This document shows positions 1 through 9,024 of a DNA stretch of 64,000 nt, in pieces. The notes below the pieces were generated by a model. It ran no database searches and was not told the origin of the DNA. It was given only the letters and a program-made list of their open reading frames with translations. The stretch is from Rhodovulum bhavnagarense (GTDB lineage Bacteria; Pseudomonadota; Alphaproteobacteria; Rhodobacterales; Rhodobacteraceae), in assembly GCF_004343505.1 (NCBI RefSeq), contig NZ_SLXU01000002.1, positions 186,001 through 250,000 on the forward strand. Reading direction: 5' to 3'. Each line of letters starts with the position of its first letter. Position 1 is the first letter of the stretch. The translations under genes and the position numbers were made by a program.

Positions 1-912
1 CTGTTCGAGGAAGGGGCTGAGGTTGCCCTGGGGGATGCGCTTTACCGGATAGACGCGGCCACCTACGAAGCCGGGGTTGCCGCCGCGCGCGCCGCCGTTG
101 CACAGGCACAGGCCACGCTGAACGCCGCCCGCAAAGAGGCCGATCGGTTACAAACGCTGATGGATCGCAACGTGACCAGCCAGCAGGCGCTGGATGACGC
201 GCTGGCCGCGCGCGAGGCGGCCGCCGCGGGGGTGCAGGTTGCCCAGGCGGGTCTTTTGGCCGCCGAGATCGACCTTGATCGCACAACGGTCAGGGCGCCG
301 CTATCGGGCCGCGTAGGCCGGTCGCTGACCACGCGCGGCGCGCTTGTGACCGCGGGCCAGGCCGAGCCATTGGCGGTGATACGCACGCTGGACCCGGTCT
401 ATGTGGACGTGACCATGTCGGCGGCGGAACTGGTAAGTTGGCGGCGCGGGCATATGGACGCCCAGTTGGGCGATGCCGACCGTAGCGTAACGTTGCGCCT
501 GCCTGATCGCGGTGGGTACGACCATACCGGCCTGTTGACCGCAGCCGAACCCCAGGTCGATCCGCTGACCGGGGTGGTGGTACTGCGCATGACCTTTCCC
601 AATCCCGACAAGTTCCTTTTGCCGGGGATGTATGTTCAGGTCGAACTGCCTCAGGGCGTGGCCGAGAACGTGATCCTGGCCCCGCAATCGGCGGTTAGCC
701 GCGACCGGCGCGGGCGGCCCACGGCGATGGTGGTTACGCCCCAGAACACGGTCGAGATGCGCGTGCTGGATGTCATCCGCGATCTCGGTAACGATTGGAT
801 CGTGCGTTCCGGCCTGGCCGATGGCGACCGGCTGATCGTCGAGGGGCTGCAAAAAGTCGCCCCCGGCGCCACGGTCGCCCCGCGGGAACGCGGCGCCGAG
901 CCGCAAAACTAA
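1..912 (+). CDS. RND efflux periplasmic adaptor (MFP/HlyD family), 5' end outside window
   Basis: Open from the first base, so only the last 303 residues are visible and the N-terminal signal or lipobox is missing. The visible part starts inside the lipoyl half-motif, runs through an Ala-rich coiled-coil hairpin (about residues 20-75, with the SQQALDDALAAREAA stretch), the second lipoyl half (TTVRAPLSGRVGR), a beta-barrel domain and a membrane-proximal domain. Adaptors of this family link an inner-membrane RND pump to a TolC-type outer-membrane channel. The pump gene follows 18 bp downstream in the same direction, so the two form an operon. Substrate cannot be told from sequence. Confidence 0.92.
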   Translation: MFEEGAEVALGDALYRIDAATYEAGVAAARAAVAQAQATLNAARKEADRLQTLMDRNVTSQQALDDALAAREAAAAGVQVAQAGLLAAEIDLDRTTVRAPLSGRVGRSLTTRGALVTAGQAEPLAVIRTLDPVYVDVTMSAAELVSWRRGHMDAQLGDADRSVTLRLPDRGGYDHTGLLTAAEPQVDPLTGVVVLRMTFPNPDKFLLPGMYVQVELPQGVAENVILAPQSAVSRDRRGRPTAMVVTPQNTVEMRVLDVIRDLGNDWIVRSGLADGDRLIVEGLQKVAPGATVAPRERGAEPQN

Positions 913-930
913 CCACCCGGAGCACCCGCC

Positions 931-3900
931 ATGGCCCGTTTCTTCATAGACCGTCCGGTTTTCGCTTGGGTGATCTCTATCCTGATCATGGGCGTGGGAT
1001 TGTTGTCCATCTTTACCCTGCCGGTGGCCCAATATCCCGAGATCGCGCCGCCCTCTGTCAGCGTGACCGCCAGCTATCCCGGTGCCTCGGCCGAGACAGT
1101 GGCCAATACCGTGACCCAGGTCATCGAACAGCAGATGACTGGCCTGGACGGGATGCGTTATATCTCGTCCTCGTCCACCTCGTCGGGGCGGGCACAGATC
1201 ACGCTGACTTTCGAGACCGGGACCGATCCCGATATCGCGCAGGTCCAGGTGCAGAACAAGCTGGCGCAGGCAACGCCACTTTTGCCCGAAACGGTACAGC
1301 GGCAGGGCGTGAGCGTGCGCAAGTCCTCTGCCGGGTTCCTGATGGTGATCGCGCTGATCTCGCGCGACGGCGCGCTGGAACAGGTGGACCTGTCCGACTA
1401 CATGGTCTCGAACCTGGTGGACGAGTTCAGCCGGATCGAGGGCGTCGGCGAGGTCCAGGTTTTCGGCGCGCAATATGCGATGCGCATCTGGCTTGATCCT
1501 GCGAAACTGGCCGCGTTCGAGTTGACGCCCTCGGATGTCGTGGCCGCGGTATCGGCCGAGAACGCGCAGATTTCCGCGGGCTCCTTCGGGGCGCTGCCTG
1601 CCCCCGATGGGCAGATGCTGAATGCTACGATCACGGCGCAATCGCTGCTTTCCACGCCGGAGGATTTCGAACAGATCGTGCTGCGGGCCGAAACCGATGG
1701 CGGGCTTGTCCTCTTGAAGGATGTCGCCCGCGTCGAGATCGGGGCCGAGAACTATTCCACCATAGCGCGGTTCAACCGCGACCCTGCCGCGGGCATGGCG
1801 ATCCGTCTGGCGCCGGGGGCCAATGCGCTGGATACGGCCACCCTGGTCAAGGAACGGTTGGAGGAAGTTTCCGCCTTCTTCCCCGAAAACGTCGATTACG
1901 TCATTCCCTACGACACCACCCCCTTCGTGGAAATCTCGATCAAGGAGGTGGTCAAGACCCTGTTCGAGGCGATCCTTCTGGTGTTCCTGGTGATGCTGCT
2001 GTTCCTGCAGAACCTGCGGGCAACCCTGATCCCGACCCTGGCGGTGCCGATCGTGCTGCTGGGCACCTTCGGGGTGATGGCGGCCCTGGGCTTTTCCATC
2101 AACACGCTGACCATGCTGGCCATGGTGCTGGCCATCGGCCTGCTGGTGGATGACGCCATCGTGGTGGTGGAAAACGTCGAACGCATCATGGAGGAAGAGG
2201 GCCTTTCCCCGCGCGAGGCAACGCGCAAGTCGATGGGCCAGATCACCGGGGCGCTGATCGGCATCGCGCTGGTGTTGTCGGCGGTGTTCGTGCCGATGGC
2301 GTTTTTCCCCGGTTCGACCGGCGTGATATATCAGCAGTTCTCGGTCACTATCGTTTCGGCCATGGCGCTATCGGTTCTGGTGGCGCTGACGCTGACGCCC
2401 GCGCTGTGCGCTACGCTGTTGCGCGCACGCGATGCGGTACATGTGCGACGTGGTCCGTTTGGTTGGTTCAACATCGCCTTTGACAAGCTGACGGGGGGCT
2501 ATGGCGCCTCGGTCGGGTGGATCGTGAAACGGCCGCTGCGGATCGGCATGATCTATGTGCTGATGGCTGTGGCGATGGGCTGGTTGTTCGTCAAGACGCC
2601 GACCGGGTTCCTGCCGGACGAAGACCAGGGCATCCTGTTCACCCTGATCCAGGCCCCCACCGGCGCCACCGCGGAACGCACGCTTGGGGTAGTTCAGCAG
2701 GTCGAGAACCATTTCCTCGAGAACGAACCCAACGTGAAATCAATGCTGGGCGTGGTAGGATTCAGTTTCGCCGGGCAGGGACAGAATATGGGCATCGCCT
2801 TTGTCCAGCTCAAGGACTGGGACGAGCGCGCCGAGCCGGGCCAAGACGTGCAGGCGGTTGCGGGCAGGGCCTTTGGCGCGTTCAGCCAGATCGAGGATGC
2901 GATGGTTTTCCCCATCGTGCCGCCCTCTGTGATATCGCTTGGCAACGTGTCGGGTTTCGATTTCTATCTTCAGGCAAGGGCCGGGCAGAACCACGAGGAC
3001 CTGCTTGCCGCGCGCAACCAGTTACTGGGTATGGCCGCGCAAAGCCCGCTGATCGCGTCGATCCGGCCCAACGGTCTTGAGGATGCCGCGCAGTTCAATC
3101 TTGACCTCGATTGGCGGGCGGCGGGTGCCATGGGGCTCTCGGCCACCGATATAGGTCAGCTCTTGTCCATCGCCTGGGCAGGTCGTTACGTGAACGATTT
3201 CGTGGACCGCGGCCGGATCAAGCGCGTCTATGTCCAGGGCGAGGCAGAGGCCCGCGCCACCCCCGAGGATATCGAGCTGTGGCGGGTGCGCAATGCCAGT
3301 GGCGGGATGGTGCCGTTTTCCAACTTTGCCAGCGCAAGCTGGCAATTCGGTCCGCAGGGCTTGACCCGCTATAACGGTGTGCCGGCAATGCAGTTGCAGG
3401 GCAGCCCTGCGGCGGGTGTATCCACCGGCGAGGCCATGGCCGAGATCGAGCGGCTTGCCGGGCAGTTGCCGCCGGGTTTCGACGTCAGTTGGACCGGCCT
3501 GTCACTGGAAGAACGCGATTCGGGCAACCAGGCGCCCTTGCTTTACGCGCTGTCTCTGGCGGCGGTGTTCCTGTGTCTGGCCGCTCTTTACGAAAGCTGG
3601 GCAATCCCCTTCGCGGTGATGCTCGCGATGCCGATCGGCGTGCTCGGGGCCTTGCTGGGCGCGTGGCTGGGGCAGTTCGAGAACGGCGTTTTCTTCCAGG
3701 TGGCGATCCTGACAGTGATCGGCCTGACCGGCAAGAACGCGATCCTGATCGTCGAATTCGCCCGTGATCGGCAAGAGGCCGGCGACAGCCTTTATGATGC
3801 GGTCCGCACCGCTGCTCGGCAACGGTTCCGCCCGATCATCATGACCTCGATGGCGTTTTCCCTCGGTGTTCTGCCGCTGGTGCTGAGCTCGGGTGCGGGG

Positions 3901-4032
3901 GCGGGGGGGCGTACCGCGATCGGCTCTGGCGTGCTGGGCGGGACGCTGGCCGCGACCATCCTGGGTGTTCTGTTCGTACCGCTGTTCTACGTGGCGATCC
4001 GGCGGATTGGCCGGGGAGGGCTGGCGCGCTAG
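931..4032 (+). CDS. RND multidrug efflux permease, AcrB/HAE1 family
   Basis: 1033 residues, close to the 1049 of E. coli AcrB, and complete. The N-terminus ([13 protein letters not shown]) is the HAE1 signature with transmembrane helix 1. The proton-relay aspartates lie in helix 4 as D407-D408 ([14 protein letters not shown]), the same numbers as in AcrB, and the relay lysine is in [13 protein letters not shown] near the C-terminus. Two large periplasmic porter loops separate helices 1-2 and 7-8. Works as a proton-driven trimer exporting hydrophobic compounds with the adaptor encoded just upstream. Its TAG stop shares the CTAG sequence with the stop of the convergent cyclase gene. No outer-membrane channel gene is in view. 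Confidence 0.97.
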   Translation: MARFFIDRPVFAWVISILIMGVGLLSIFTLPVAQYPEIAPPSVSVTASYPGASAETVANTVTQVIEQQMTGLDGMRYISSSSTSSGRAQITLTFETGTDPDIAQVQVQNKLAQATPLLPETVQRQGVSVRKSSAGFLMVIALISRDGALEQVDLSDYMVSNLVDEFSRIEGVGEVQVFGAQYAMRIWLDPAKLAAFELTPSDVVAAVSAENAQISAGSFGALPAPDGQMLNATITAQSLLSTPEDFEQIVLRAETDGGLVLLKDVARVEIGAENYSTIARFNRDPAAGMAIRLAPGANALDTATLVKERLEEVSAFFPENVDYVIPYDTTPFVEISIKEVVKTLFEAILLVFLVMLLFLQNLRATLIPTLAVPIVLLGTFGVMAALGFSINTLTMLAMVLAIGLLVDDAIVVVENVERIMEEEGLSPREATRKSMGQITGALIGIALVLSAVFVPMAFFPGSTGVIYQQFSVTIVSAMALSVLVALTLTPALCATLLRARDAVHVRRGPFGWFNIAFDKLTGGYGASVGWIVKRPLRIGMIYVLMAVAMGWLFVKTPTGFLPDEDQGILFTLIQAPTGATAERTLGVVQQVENHFLENEPNVKSMLGVVGFSFAGQGQNMGIAFVQLKDWDERAEPGQDVQAVAGRAFGAFSQIEDAMVFPIVPPSVISLGNVSGFDFYLQARAGQNHEDLLAARNQLLGMAAQSPLIASIRPNGLEDAAQFNLDLDWRAAGAMGLSATDIGQLLSIAWAGRYVNDFVDRGRIKRVYVQGEAEARATPEDIELWRVRNASGGMVPFSNFASASWQFGPQGLTRYNGVPAMQLQGSPAAGVSTGEAMAEIERLAGQLPPGFDVSWTGLSLEERDSGNQAPLLYALSLAAVFLCLAALYESWAIPFAVMLAMPIGVLGALLGAWLGQFENGVFFQVAILTVIGLTGKNAILIVEFARDRQEAGDSLYDAVRTAARQRFRPIIMTSMAFSLGVLPLVLSSGAGAGGRTAIGSGVLGGTLAATILGVLFVPLFYVAIRRIGRGGLAR

Positions 4033-5030
4033 CGTGCCAGGCTGACCCGCGCCCGCCCGCCGCGCTTCGACGAATAGAGCGCAAGATCGGCCTCATGCAG
4101 AAGCCGGACAGGATCTGGCTGGGTGTATGCGTTTGACAGTGCGATACCCACGCTGGCCGAGATACGGCAAGTGGTCGCGCCCACGCGGATCGGTTCTTCC
4201 AGCCGTTCTATCAGACGCTGACCGATGCGGCGCAGCATCCGCGGATCAAGCAAGTCGTCAAAGACCATCACGAACTCGTCCCCGCCGACGCGCGCCACCA
4301 TGTCCCGTGCCCGGCATTGCCCGCGCAGAACCGCGGCGGCCTCGCATAGAACCGCGTCGCCGGCAGCATGGCCATGGGTGTCGTTGACCGCCTTGAAGTG
4401 GTCCAGGTCTATATGCATCAGCGCGAAGGGTCGGCCAGAATCGACCTGTCGGGCCAGCATTGCATCCAGCCCGCGTCGGTTTGCCAGACCTGTCAGCGTA
4501 TCGGTGGCCGCGCGCGCCTCGGCGCTGGCGCGGGCGCCGTTCAAGCGGTTGGCAAGGCGCGTCAATTCACCGGTCACCGCCGCCTTGGCCTCAAGCAGGT
4601 AAAGCTGTTCTGCGGCAAGGTCGGTCGCGGCGAAATCCCCCAGCGTCAGGTCAAAGCGGTTCACCGCCTCGACCAGCGAAACCCCGGCCGAGAGGTTGAC
4701 GAAGGCTCCGCCGCCGCCGGGCAGGGCCACCGCCATGCCCTTGAGCGACAGATCGGGGGCGGCGTCGAGGCACAGCTTGAGAGGTACGCCATGCAGGCGT
4801 AACAACTGGTCAAGCGTCTTGACCCGGCTGGGGTGGCGCACGTTGATAACCTGGTCAAGCCTCTTTCCGGCGGGGTCGCCCCCGGCCATGTGCATCAGCG
4901 TCGGGCCCGCCCGCACGATCATGCCCCCCGCGCCGACCCAAAGGTGCATCGGCATCAGACGGTCCAGCGCGGACCCAGACAGGCCTATCACGCGGTCGCG
5001 CAGCCTCATGGTTTCGGGCTCGGTCATCAT
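4029..5030 (-). CDS. HNOBA-domain diguanylate cyclase (GGDEF), partner of the H-NOX gene
   Basis: 333 residues. Roughly residues 10-165 match the H-NOX-associated (HNOBA, PAS-like) domain: [12 protein letters not shown], then [22 protein letters not shown] leading through a signalling helix into a GGDEF domain. The active-site GGDEF is intact ([11 protein letters not shown]), and an RxxD inhibitory site (RARD) lies five residues before it, so it should make c-di-GMP with product feedback. The chosen start ATG at 5030 overlaps the TGA of the H-NOX gene (ATGA), which implies translational coupling; a longer reading frame upstream runs inside the H-NOX gene and is not credible as coding. Cytoplasmic; no membrane helix. 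Known H-NOX partners include such cyclases, where H-NOX controls activity by direct contact. Confidence 0.93.
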   Translation of the reverse strand: MMTEPETMRLRDRVIGLSGSALDRLMPMHLWVGAGGMIVRAGPTLMHMAGGDPAGKRLDQVINVRHPSRVKTLDQLLRLHGVPLKLCLDAAPDLSLKGMAVALPGGGGAFVNLSAGVSLVEAVNRFDLTLGDFAATDLAAEQLYLLEAKAAVTGELTRLANRLNGARASAEARAATDTLTGLANRRGLDAMLARQVDSGRPFALMHIDLDHFKAVNDTHGHAAGDAVLCEAAAVLRGQCRARDMVARVGGDEFVMVFDDLLDPRMLRRIGQRLIERLEEPIRVGATTCRISASVGIALSNAYTQPDPVRLLHEADLALYSSKRGGRARVSLAR

Positions 5031-5611
5031 GCCGACCCGCGAAGCGAAAATCGCCGCCCCTCTGCGAAACGCATATCCAGAAGTCGAACCCTGAGCGTGG
5101 GCGCCTGGCCGGTCCCGGGGCTGGATTCCAGCATCACCAGTGCGCCGTAATCGTCGGCCATGGCCCGCAGGATACCCAGCATCATGCAACAAAATCCTGG
5201 CCATCCGTCGTTGCATCGCAACAGAAACCTGTTGCGCCCGTCCTCGACCAGTTCAAGTCGGGGCAGGGCAAGATCCGGCACGGCCAGCCGGATACGATCG
5301 GGCAGGTCGTCCAGAGAATAGAGAAATTCCAGAAAGGTCGCGCCGCCAAAACGCAACAGTCGGCGCAAGGCCTCCATCCCCGGGTCAGAGACGAGATAGG
5401 TTCCCAGGTCCTCGAGAATCATCGTGGGCGGCGTGGTCAGATGCGCAGCAGCGGCCGCGATCACCCGATCGGTAACGTCCTCTGGATAGGGCAGCATGGC
5501 CTCGAATCCGCCGCCCTCGACCTGTGCGGCGGCGGCAATGGTGGCCCAGCTATCGGACCCGTAAGTGTCGCGCAGGAAATTTTGTAGCGCGCGGTTGATC
5601 AGCCCGTGCAT
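5027..5611 (-). CDS. H-NOX-fold protein lacking the haem-ligand residues
   Basis: 194 residues, normal H-NOX length, starting with the typical MHGLIN. The fold aligns without gaps with H-NOX/soluble guanylate cyclase through the region of the proximal histidine: the usual LHDHL is LPDRI here (P104 replaces the haem-ligand His), and the YxSxR motif that holds the haem propionates is C133-x-D135-x-W137. Thus all four classical haem contacts are gone while the flanking hydrophobic pattern (NFLRDTYG, TFLEFLYSLDDL, MLGILRAMADDYG) is kept. Upstream of and coupled by ATGA to the HNOBA-GGDEF gene. Likely still a regulator of that cyclase, but sensing something other than NO through haem; C133, C141 and C142 are candidate sensing residues (inference). 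Confidence 0.85.
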   Translation of the reverse strand: MHGLINRALQNFLRDTYGSDSWATIAAAAQVEGGGFEAMLPYPEDVTDRVIAAAAAHLTTPPTMILEDLGTYLVSDPGMEALRRLLRFGGATFLEFLYSLDDLPDRIRLAVPDLALPRLELVEDGRNRFLLRCNDGWPGFCCMMLGILRAMADDYGALVMLESSPGTGQAPTLRVRLLDMRFAEGRRFSLRGSA

Positions 5612-5682
5612 GGGCCCTCCAAGGTGTTTGGCCACTGGTTGACCATCACCCTAGGCGCAAGATCCCTAACAGATCGCAAATC

Positions 5683-7470
5683 TCAGCGGCCAAAGAAAAG
5701 CCGCCGCCCCTCCACCTCCAGTGCGTTCAACTGCATCGGTCGGATCGCGAAAGCCCCCGAGCGCAACGCGTCTATTGCATTGTCGGCATCGCGGTGAAAA
5801 TCGCCGCCCTCGATGTAATCGGGGCTGCGCATGGTATAGCCCTGCCCCCCGGCGTCGAGAAAATAGGCCCTGACCAGCGCGCCGCCGGTCGCGCCGTGGG
5901 CCATGATCAAGACCTCGTCGCCCGGCCGTGCGCCGGACAGGTCAGCCAGCATCGCCACGCAGCCGGGATAGCCCGCGGCGGTTTTGTAATCGCAGGCCCG
6001 GCTGATCTGTTGCAATTCCCAAAGCCGCAGGCTGTCGAGCAATCCCGCCGGCAGCACGGCGCCCTCTGGCAGCACCGGCAGCCGCCGGGCGAGATCCGAC
6101 TTCAACATGGCAGCATCGTCGGGGGCGCCCTGGAATTCAAAGGTATGGCGGCTGTCGGCGCTCTCCAGCGCGTTCAGTCGTCTTGTCATGGCCTCTGCCT
6201 CGGGGTGCGAGCGCATCGTCGCCAAACGCGCGATGGCCGCCTGTCCGGGCTTGCCCCATTCATGCGCCAGCGACCATAGATCCATCGCCTCGGGGCCGAC
6301 CTGGCCGCTGGCAAAGCGCGCGACCTGGCTGTTCGCGGCCATGGCCTGGGGATTCAAAACCGGCGTGAAAAAGGCCGCCGCGATTGCCATTGCAAAGACG
6401 GCCATACCGATATTGGCCCGGCGGATGCGTTCCGCCCAGCCTTGCCCGGCCAGAACCGCCCCAGCATAGGCAAGCCCGTAGCCCAGCACGACCACCCCGA
6501 CCGCCATGGCGATCACCCTGTCCGGCGACAGCCCGTATTGTCCTACCCGTTCCCGGACGGCAATGCCGGCCAGTATGGCAAGCGCCGGCAAAAGCACCGC
6601 CATCGCCCGACAGGCCCAGCACATCGTTCCGCCTTGCACGCGGCGCGACTCATCCGAGTCCAGCACGACTGAGACCAGGCCTGCCGCGCCGATGGCGATC
6701 GACATCAGGATCGCCGCGGCGGAGAAATCGCCAAAGAGGTTCGACAGCCCCTGGAACGGCAGCGCGGCCAGGAACACGCCCACCACCACCAGAACCACCG
6801 GCAACACCAACCGAAGAAGCCGCAGCACGAGGTAGGGCGAAACGTAATCCGACAACTCGCCCACCACGGCCAGGGCAACTCCCAGCGTCAGACCGCTCAG
6901 CAGAAAGGGCGCCTCTTGCCGTTCGATCAATCGTTCGATGACGTCCAGCCCGACCAATTCCAGAAGGGCGTTTGACAGGAAGAGCACCCCCCAGACCAGA
7001 CCCACGAACAGCCACGCGGCGGCAAAGCGGACCACGATCATCCATGACTGGTTAAAGAGGATGTCGTAATCGCTCCAGCGCCGCGATGGTCCAAGCCGCG
7101 AGATCACGAAGGGCAGCGGGACGAACCATAACAGGGCAAACGCAACCTGTGGATGCCCGCTTTCAAGATATTCCCCGACCTCGCCAAAGCGCAGGCTTGC
7201 CCATGTCATCAGCCCTGATAGCGGCAATGCCAGCACGAAAGAGGCGACTAGCGCGCGCGCCGATGACAGCGGGCCTGTCAGCGCCAGCGCGGCCGTGAAA
7301 AAGGCGGCCGCCAGGCTGGCAAGAAAGAGATAAAACCGGGGCGCATCGGCCATCCGGTCAGGCAGAACCTCGATCACGAGCCACGCCGCGATTCCCGCCG
7401 AAAGCCCCATGAGACCTAGCGCGATCCGCCCTTTCAGCGCGGTTTCCCGGTCTGTCATCCTCTCGTTCAT
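5683..7470 (-). CDS. DUF4153 polytopic membrane protein
   Basis: 595 residues with about twelve hydrophobic helices through the first 400 residues, followed by a soluble C-terminal part of roughly 190 residues with the FEFQGAPDDAAMLKSDLA segment. Pattern and length fit the DUF4153 family of alphaproteobacterial inner-membrane proteins, whose role is unknown. Two starts are possible (ATG 7470 or in-frame ATG 7458). It follows yciB by 21 bp on the same strand and may be co-transcribed with it. Nothing in the sequence suggests an enzyme active site. Confidence 0.8.
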   Translation of the reverse strand: MNERMTDRETALKGRIALGLMGLSAGIAAWLVIEVLPDRMADAPRFYLFLASLAAAFFTAALALTGPLSSARALVASFVLALPLSGLMTWASLRFGEVGEYLESGHPQVAFALLWFVPLPFVISRLGPSRRWSDYDILFNQSWMIVVRFAAAWLFVGLVWGVLFLSNALLELVGLDVIERLIERQEAPFLLSGLTLGVALAVVGELSDYVSPYLVLRLLRLVLPVVLVVVGVFLAALPFQGLSNLFGDFSAAAILMSIAIGAAGLVSVVLDSDESRRVQGGTMCWACRAMAVLLPALAILAGIAVRERVGQYGLSPDRVIAMAVGVVVLGYGLAYAGAVLAGQGWAERIRRANIGMAVFAMAIAAAFFTPVLNPQAMAANSQVARFASGQVGPEAMDLWSLAHEWGKPGQAAIARLATMRSHPEAEAMTRRLNALESADSRHTFEFQGAPDDAAMLKSDLARRLPVLPEGAVLPAGLLDSLRLWELQQISRACDYKTAAGYPGCVAMLADLSGARPGDEVLIMAHGATGGALVRAYFLDAGGQGYTMRSPDYIEGGDFHRDADNAIDALRSGAFAIRPMQLNALEVEGRRLFFGR

Positions 7471-7491
7471 GCCCGTCCCCCGACGGCCGGT

Positions 7492-8100
7492 TCAGTCGTC
7501 GGTCTCTTGTTCCGCGCCGTATGTTCGAAACAGGGCGCCTTGCGCCATGAAGAATCCAAAAATCGCGATGGTCAGGCCGAAGGTCTTGAAATTGACCCAC
7601 ATGTCGGTAGACATGGTCCGCCAGATCACCTCGTTCAGAACGGCAAGCCCGGCAAAGAAGATCGCCAGCCGCCGGGTCAGGATCATCCAGCCCTCGCGCG
7701 CCAGCGGTACCATTTCTTCCATGACGTATTGCAGGTAGGACCGCCCCCGCAAAAGCCCTGCGCCAAGGATGCCAGCAAAAAGAACGTAGATCACCGTGGG
7801 CTTCATCTTGAAGAAGCGTTCGTCGTTCAGCCAGACGGTCAGCCCGCCGAACACCACCACCAGCACCGCCGTTGCGATCTGCATCTTCGAGACATGCCGC
7901 GTTAGCGCCCATAGAATACCGGTCGTCAGCAGGATCAGGGGAATGAAGCCCGCCGTGGCGAGAACGAATCCATCGTATTGCGTGCCCGCGATGGTGAAAC
8001 TCTGCTCGCGCAGCCGGATATAGGCGATGAAAAAGGCCAAGATAGGCCCCAGTTCGAGCGCCGATTTGAGCGCAGGATTGATCTTGCGACGCTCTGCCAT
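7492..8100 (-). CDS. yciB: Inner-membrane-spanning protein YciB (septation protein A family)
   Basis: 202 residues, five to six membrane helices, with the family hallmarks LELGPILAFFIAY near the N-terminus and FFAGLAVLNEVIWR in the C-terminal third. YciB/IspZ proteins are inner-membrane proteins tied to envelope maintenance and the divisome; the exact activity is unknown. I take ATG 8100 as start because the upstream EamA gene stops at 8102 and a GGGAGG ribosome-binding site lies inside its last codons; an in-frame start at 8121 would overlap that gene. Order ftsY-eamA-yciB on one strand suggests an operon. Confidence 0.92.
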   Translation of the reverse strand: MAERRKINPALKSALELGPILAFFIAYIRLREQSFTIAGTQYDGFVLATAGFIPLILLTTGILWALTRHVSKMQIATAVLVVVFGGLTVWLNDERFFKMKPTVIYVLFAGILGAGLLRGRSYLQYVMEEMVPLAREGWMILTRRLAIFFAGLAVLNEVIWRTMSTDMWVNFKTFGLTIAIFGFFMAQGALFRTYGAEQETDD

Positions 8101-8101
8101 C

Positions 8102-9010
8102 CTACCGGCCTCCCATTTCAACGATTACAGCACCGGCCGCGATCAAGGCCATCAGCGCAAGCCGCCTAGGCCCAACTTTTTCACGCAGCACCAGCCAGCC
8201 GATCAGCGCGGCAAAGACGGTCGATGTCTCGCGCAACACGGCGGCCTCGCCGACCTTGTCCAGACGGGTGGCCATCATCACCGCGCCAAAACTGAAATAG
8301 GCCACGATCCCACCGGCAAGCCCCCTCAGCATCAATGGTCCGGGAGCCGGACGATGCGCCATGTTCGCCCAGCGGGCAAGCGCGATCCAGGGCATGACCG
8401 TCAGCCCGTCGATGAAGAAGAACCAGGCAAGGAAGGTAAAAGGGTTTGCCGTGGCGCGAATGCCATAGGCGTCGTAGGTGGTATAAAGCGCGACGAACCC
8501 GCCTGTCAGAACCGCCAGTGCCAGGGCCGGTTTCAGCGTGTCGCGGTCAAGCTGCCAGTGGACCAGGTTGTACGCAGCCAGCCCGAAGATCCCGGCCAAC
8601 AACACGCCGACCCCCAGCAACTGGACCGGGGTGAAGGTTTCGCCGAACAGCAGGTAGGCGCCGATCACCGTGAACAAGGGCCCGGTGCCGCGCACAACCG
8701 GGTAGACGACCGTATAGGCCCCCTTGGTATAGGTATAGCCTTGCGCGATCTTGTATCCGAGATGGATCACGAAAACGACGCCAAAGATCGGCCACATATG
8801 CGGTTCGGGCCAGGGAACCACGAAAAGGGCGATCGGCGCGGCCATCGCGCCATAGGAAAAGTCGATCGCGCCGCGGCTCAACCACGGGTCGTGCCGTCCC
8901 TTTTGCAGCGCCCCGAAAACGGCGTGCAGAAAGGCGGCCGCCAGGGCCAGCATCATTGCCAACCGGTGGCCTGCCTCGGTGCCTTCGATTCCGGTCAGCC
9001 ATTCAACCAT
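8102..9010 (-). CDS. EamA/DMT-family transporter
   Basis: 302 residues with ten predicted membrane helices arranged as two five-helix EamA repeats, the usual DMT architecture. Conserved-looking stretches are VVRGTGPLFTVIGAYLLFGE at the end of repeat 1 and LRETSTVFAALIGWLVLREK in repeat 2. Such carriers export metabolites or amino acids across the inner membrane; the substrate is not predictable. It lies 14 bp after ftsY and 1 bp before yciB, all on the minus strand. Confidence 0.9.
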   Translation of the reverse strand: MVEWLTGIEGTEAGHRLAMMLALAAAFLHAVFGALQKGRHDPWLSRGAIDFSYGAMAAPIALFVVPWPEPHMWPIFGVVFVIHLGYKIAQGYTYTKGAYTVVYPVVRGTGPLFTVIGAYLLFGETFTPVQLLGVGVLLAGIFGLAAYNLVHWQLDRDTLKPALALAVLTGGFVALYTTYDAYGIRATANPFTFLAWFFFIDGLTVMPWIALARWANMAHRPAPGPLMLRGLAGGIVAYFSFGAVMMATRLDKVGEAAVLRETSTVFAALIGWLVLREKVGPRRLALMALIAAGAVIVEMGGR

Positions 9011-9024
9011 CTGCGCAGATCCGT

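Noticed and set aside
5031-5216. N-terminal extension of the GGDEF gene
   Set aside because: Lies fully inside the H-NOX gene and has no HNOBA similarity; ATG 5030 in the ATGA overlap is better.
5027-5611. His57 as a replacement haem ligand in the H-NOX protein
   Set aside because: It lies on the distal-side segment before TTPPTMILEDLG, far in sequence from the proximal helix; nothing in the sequence supports this.
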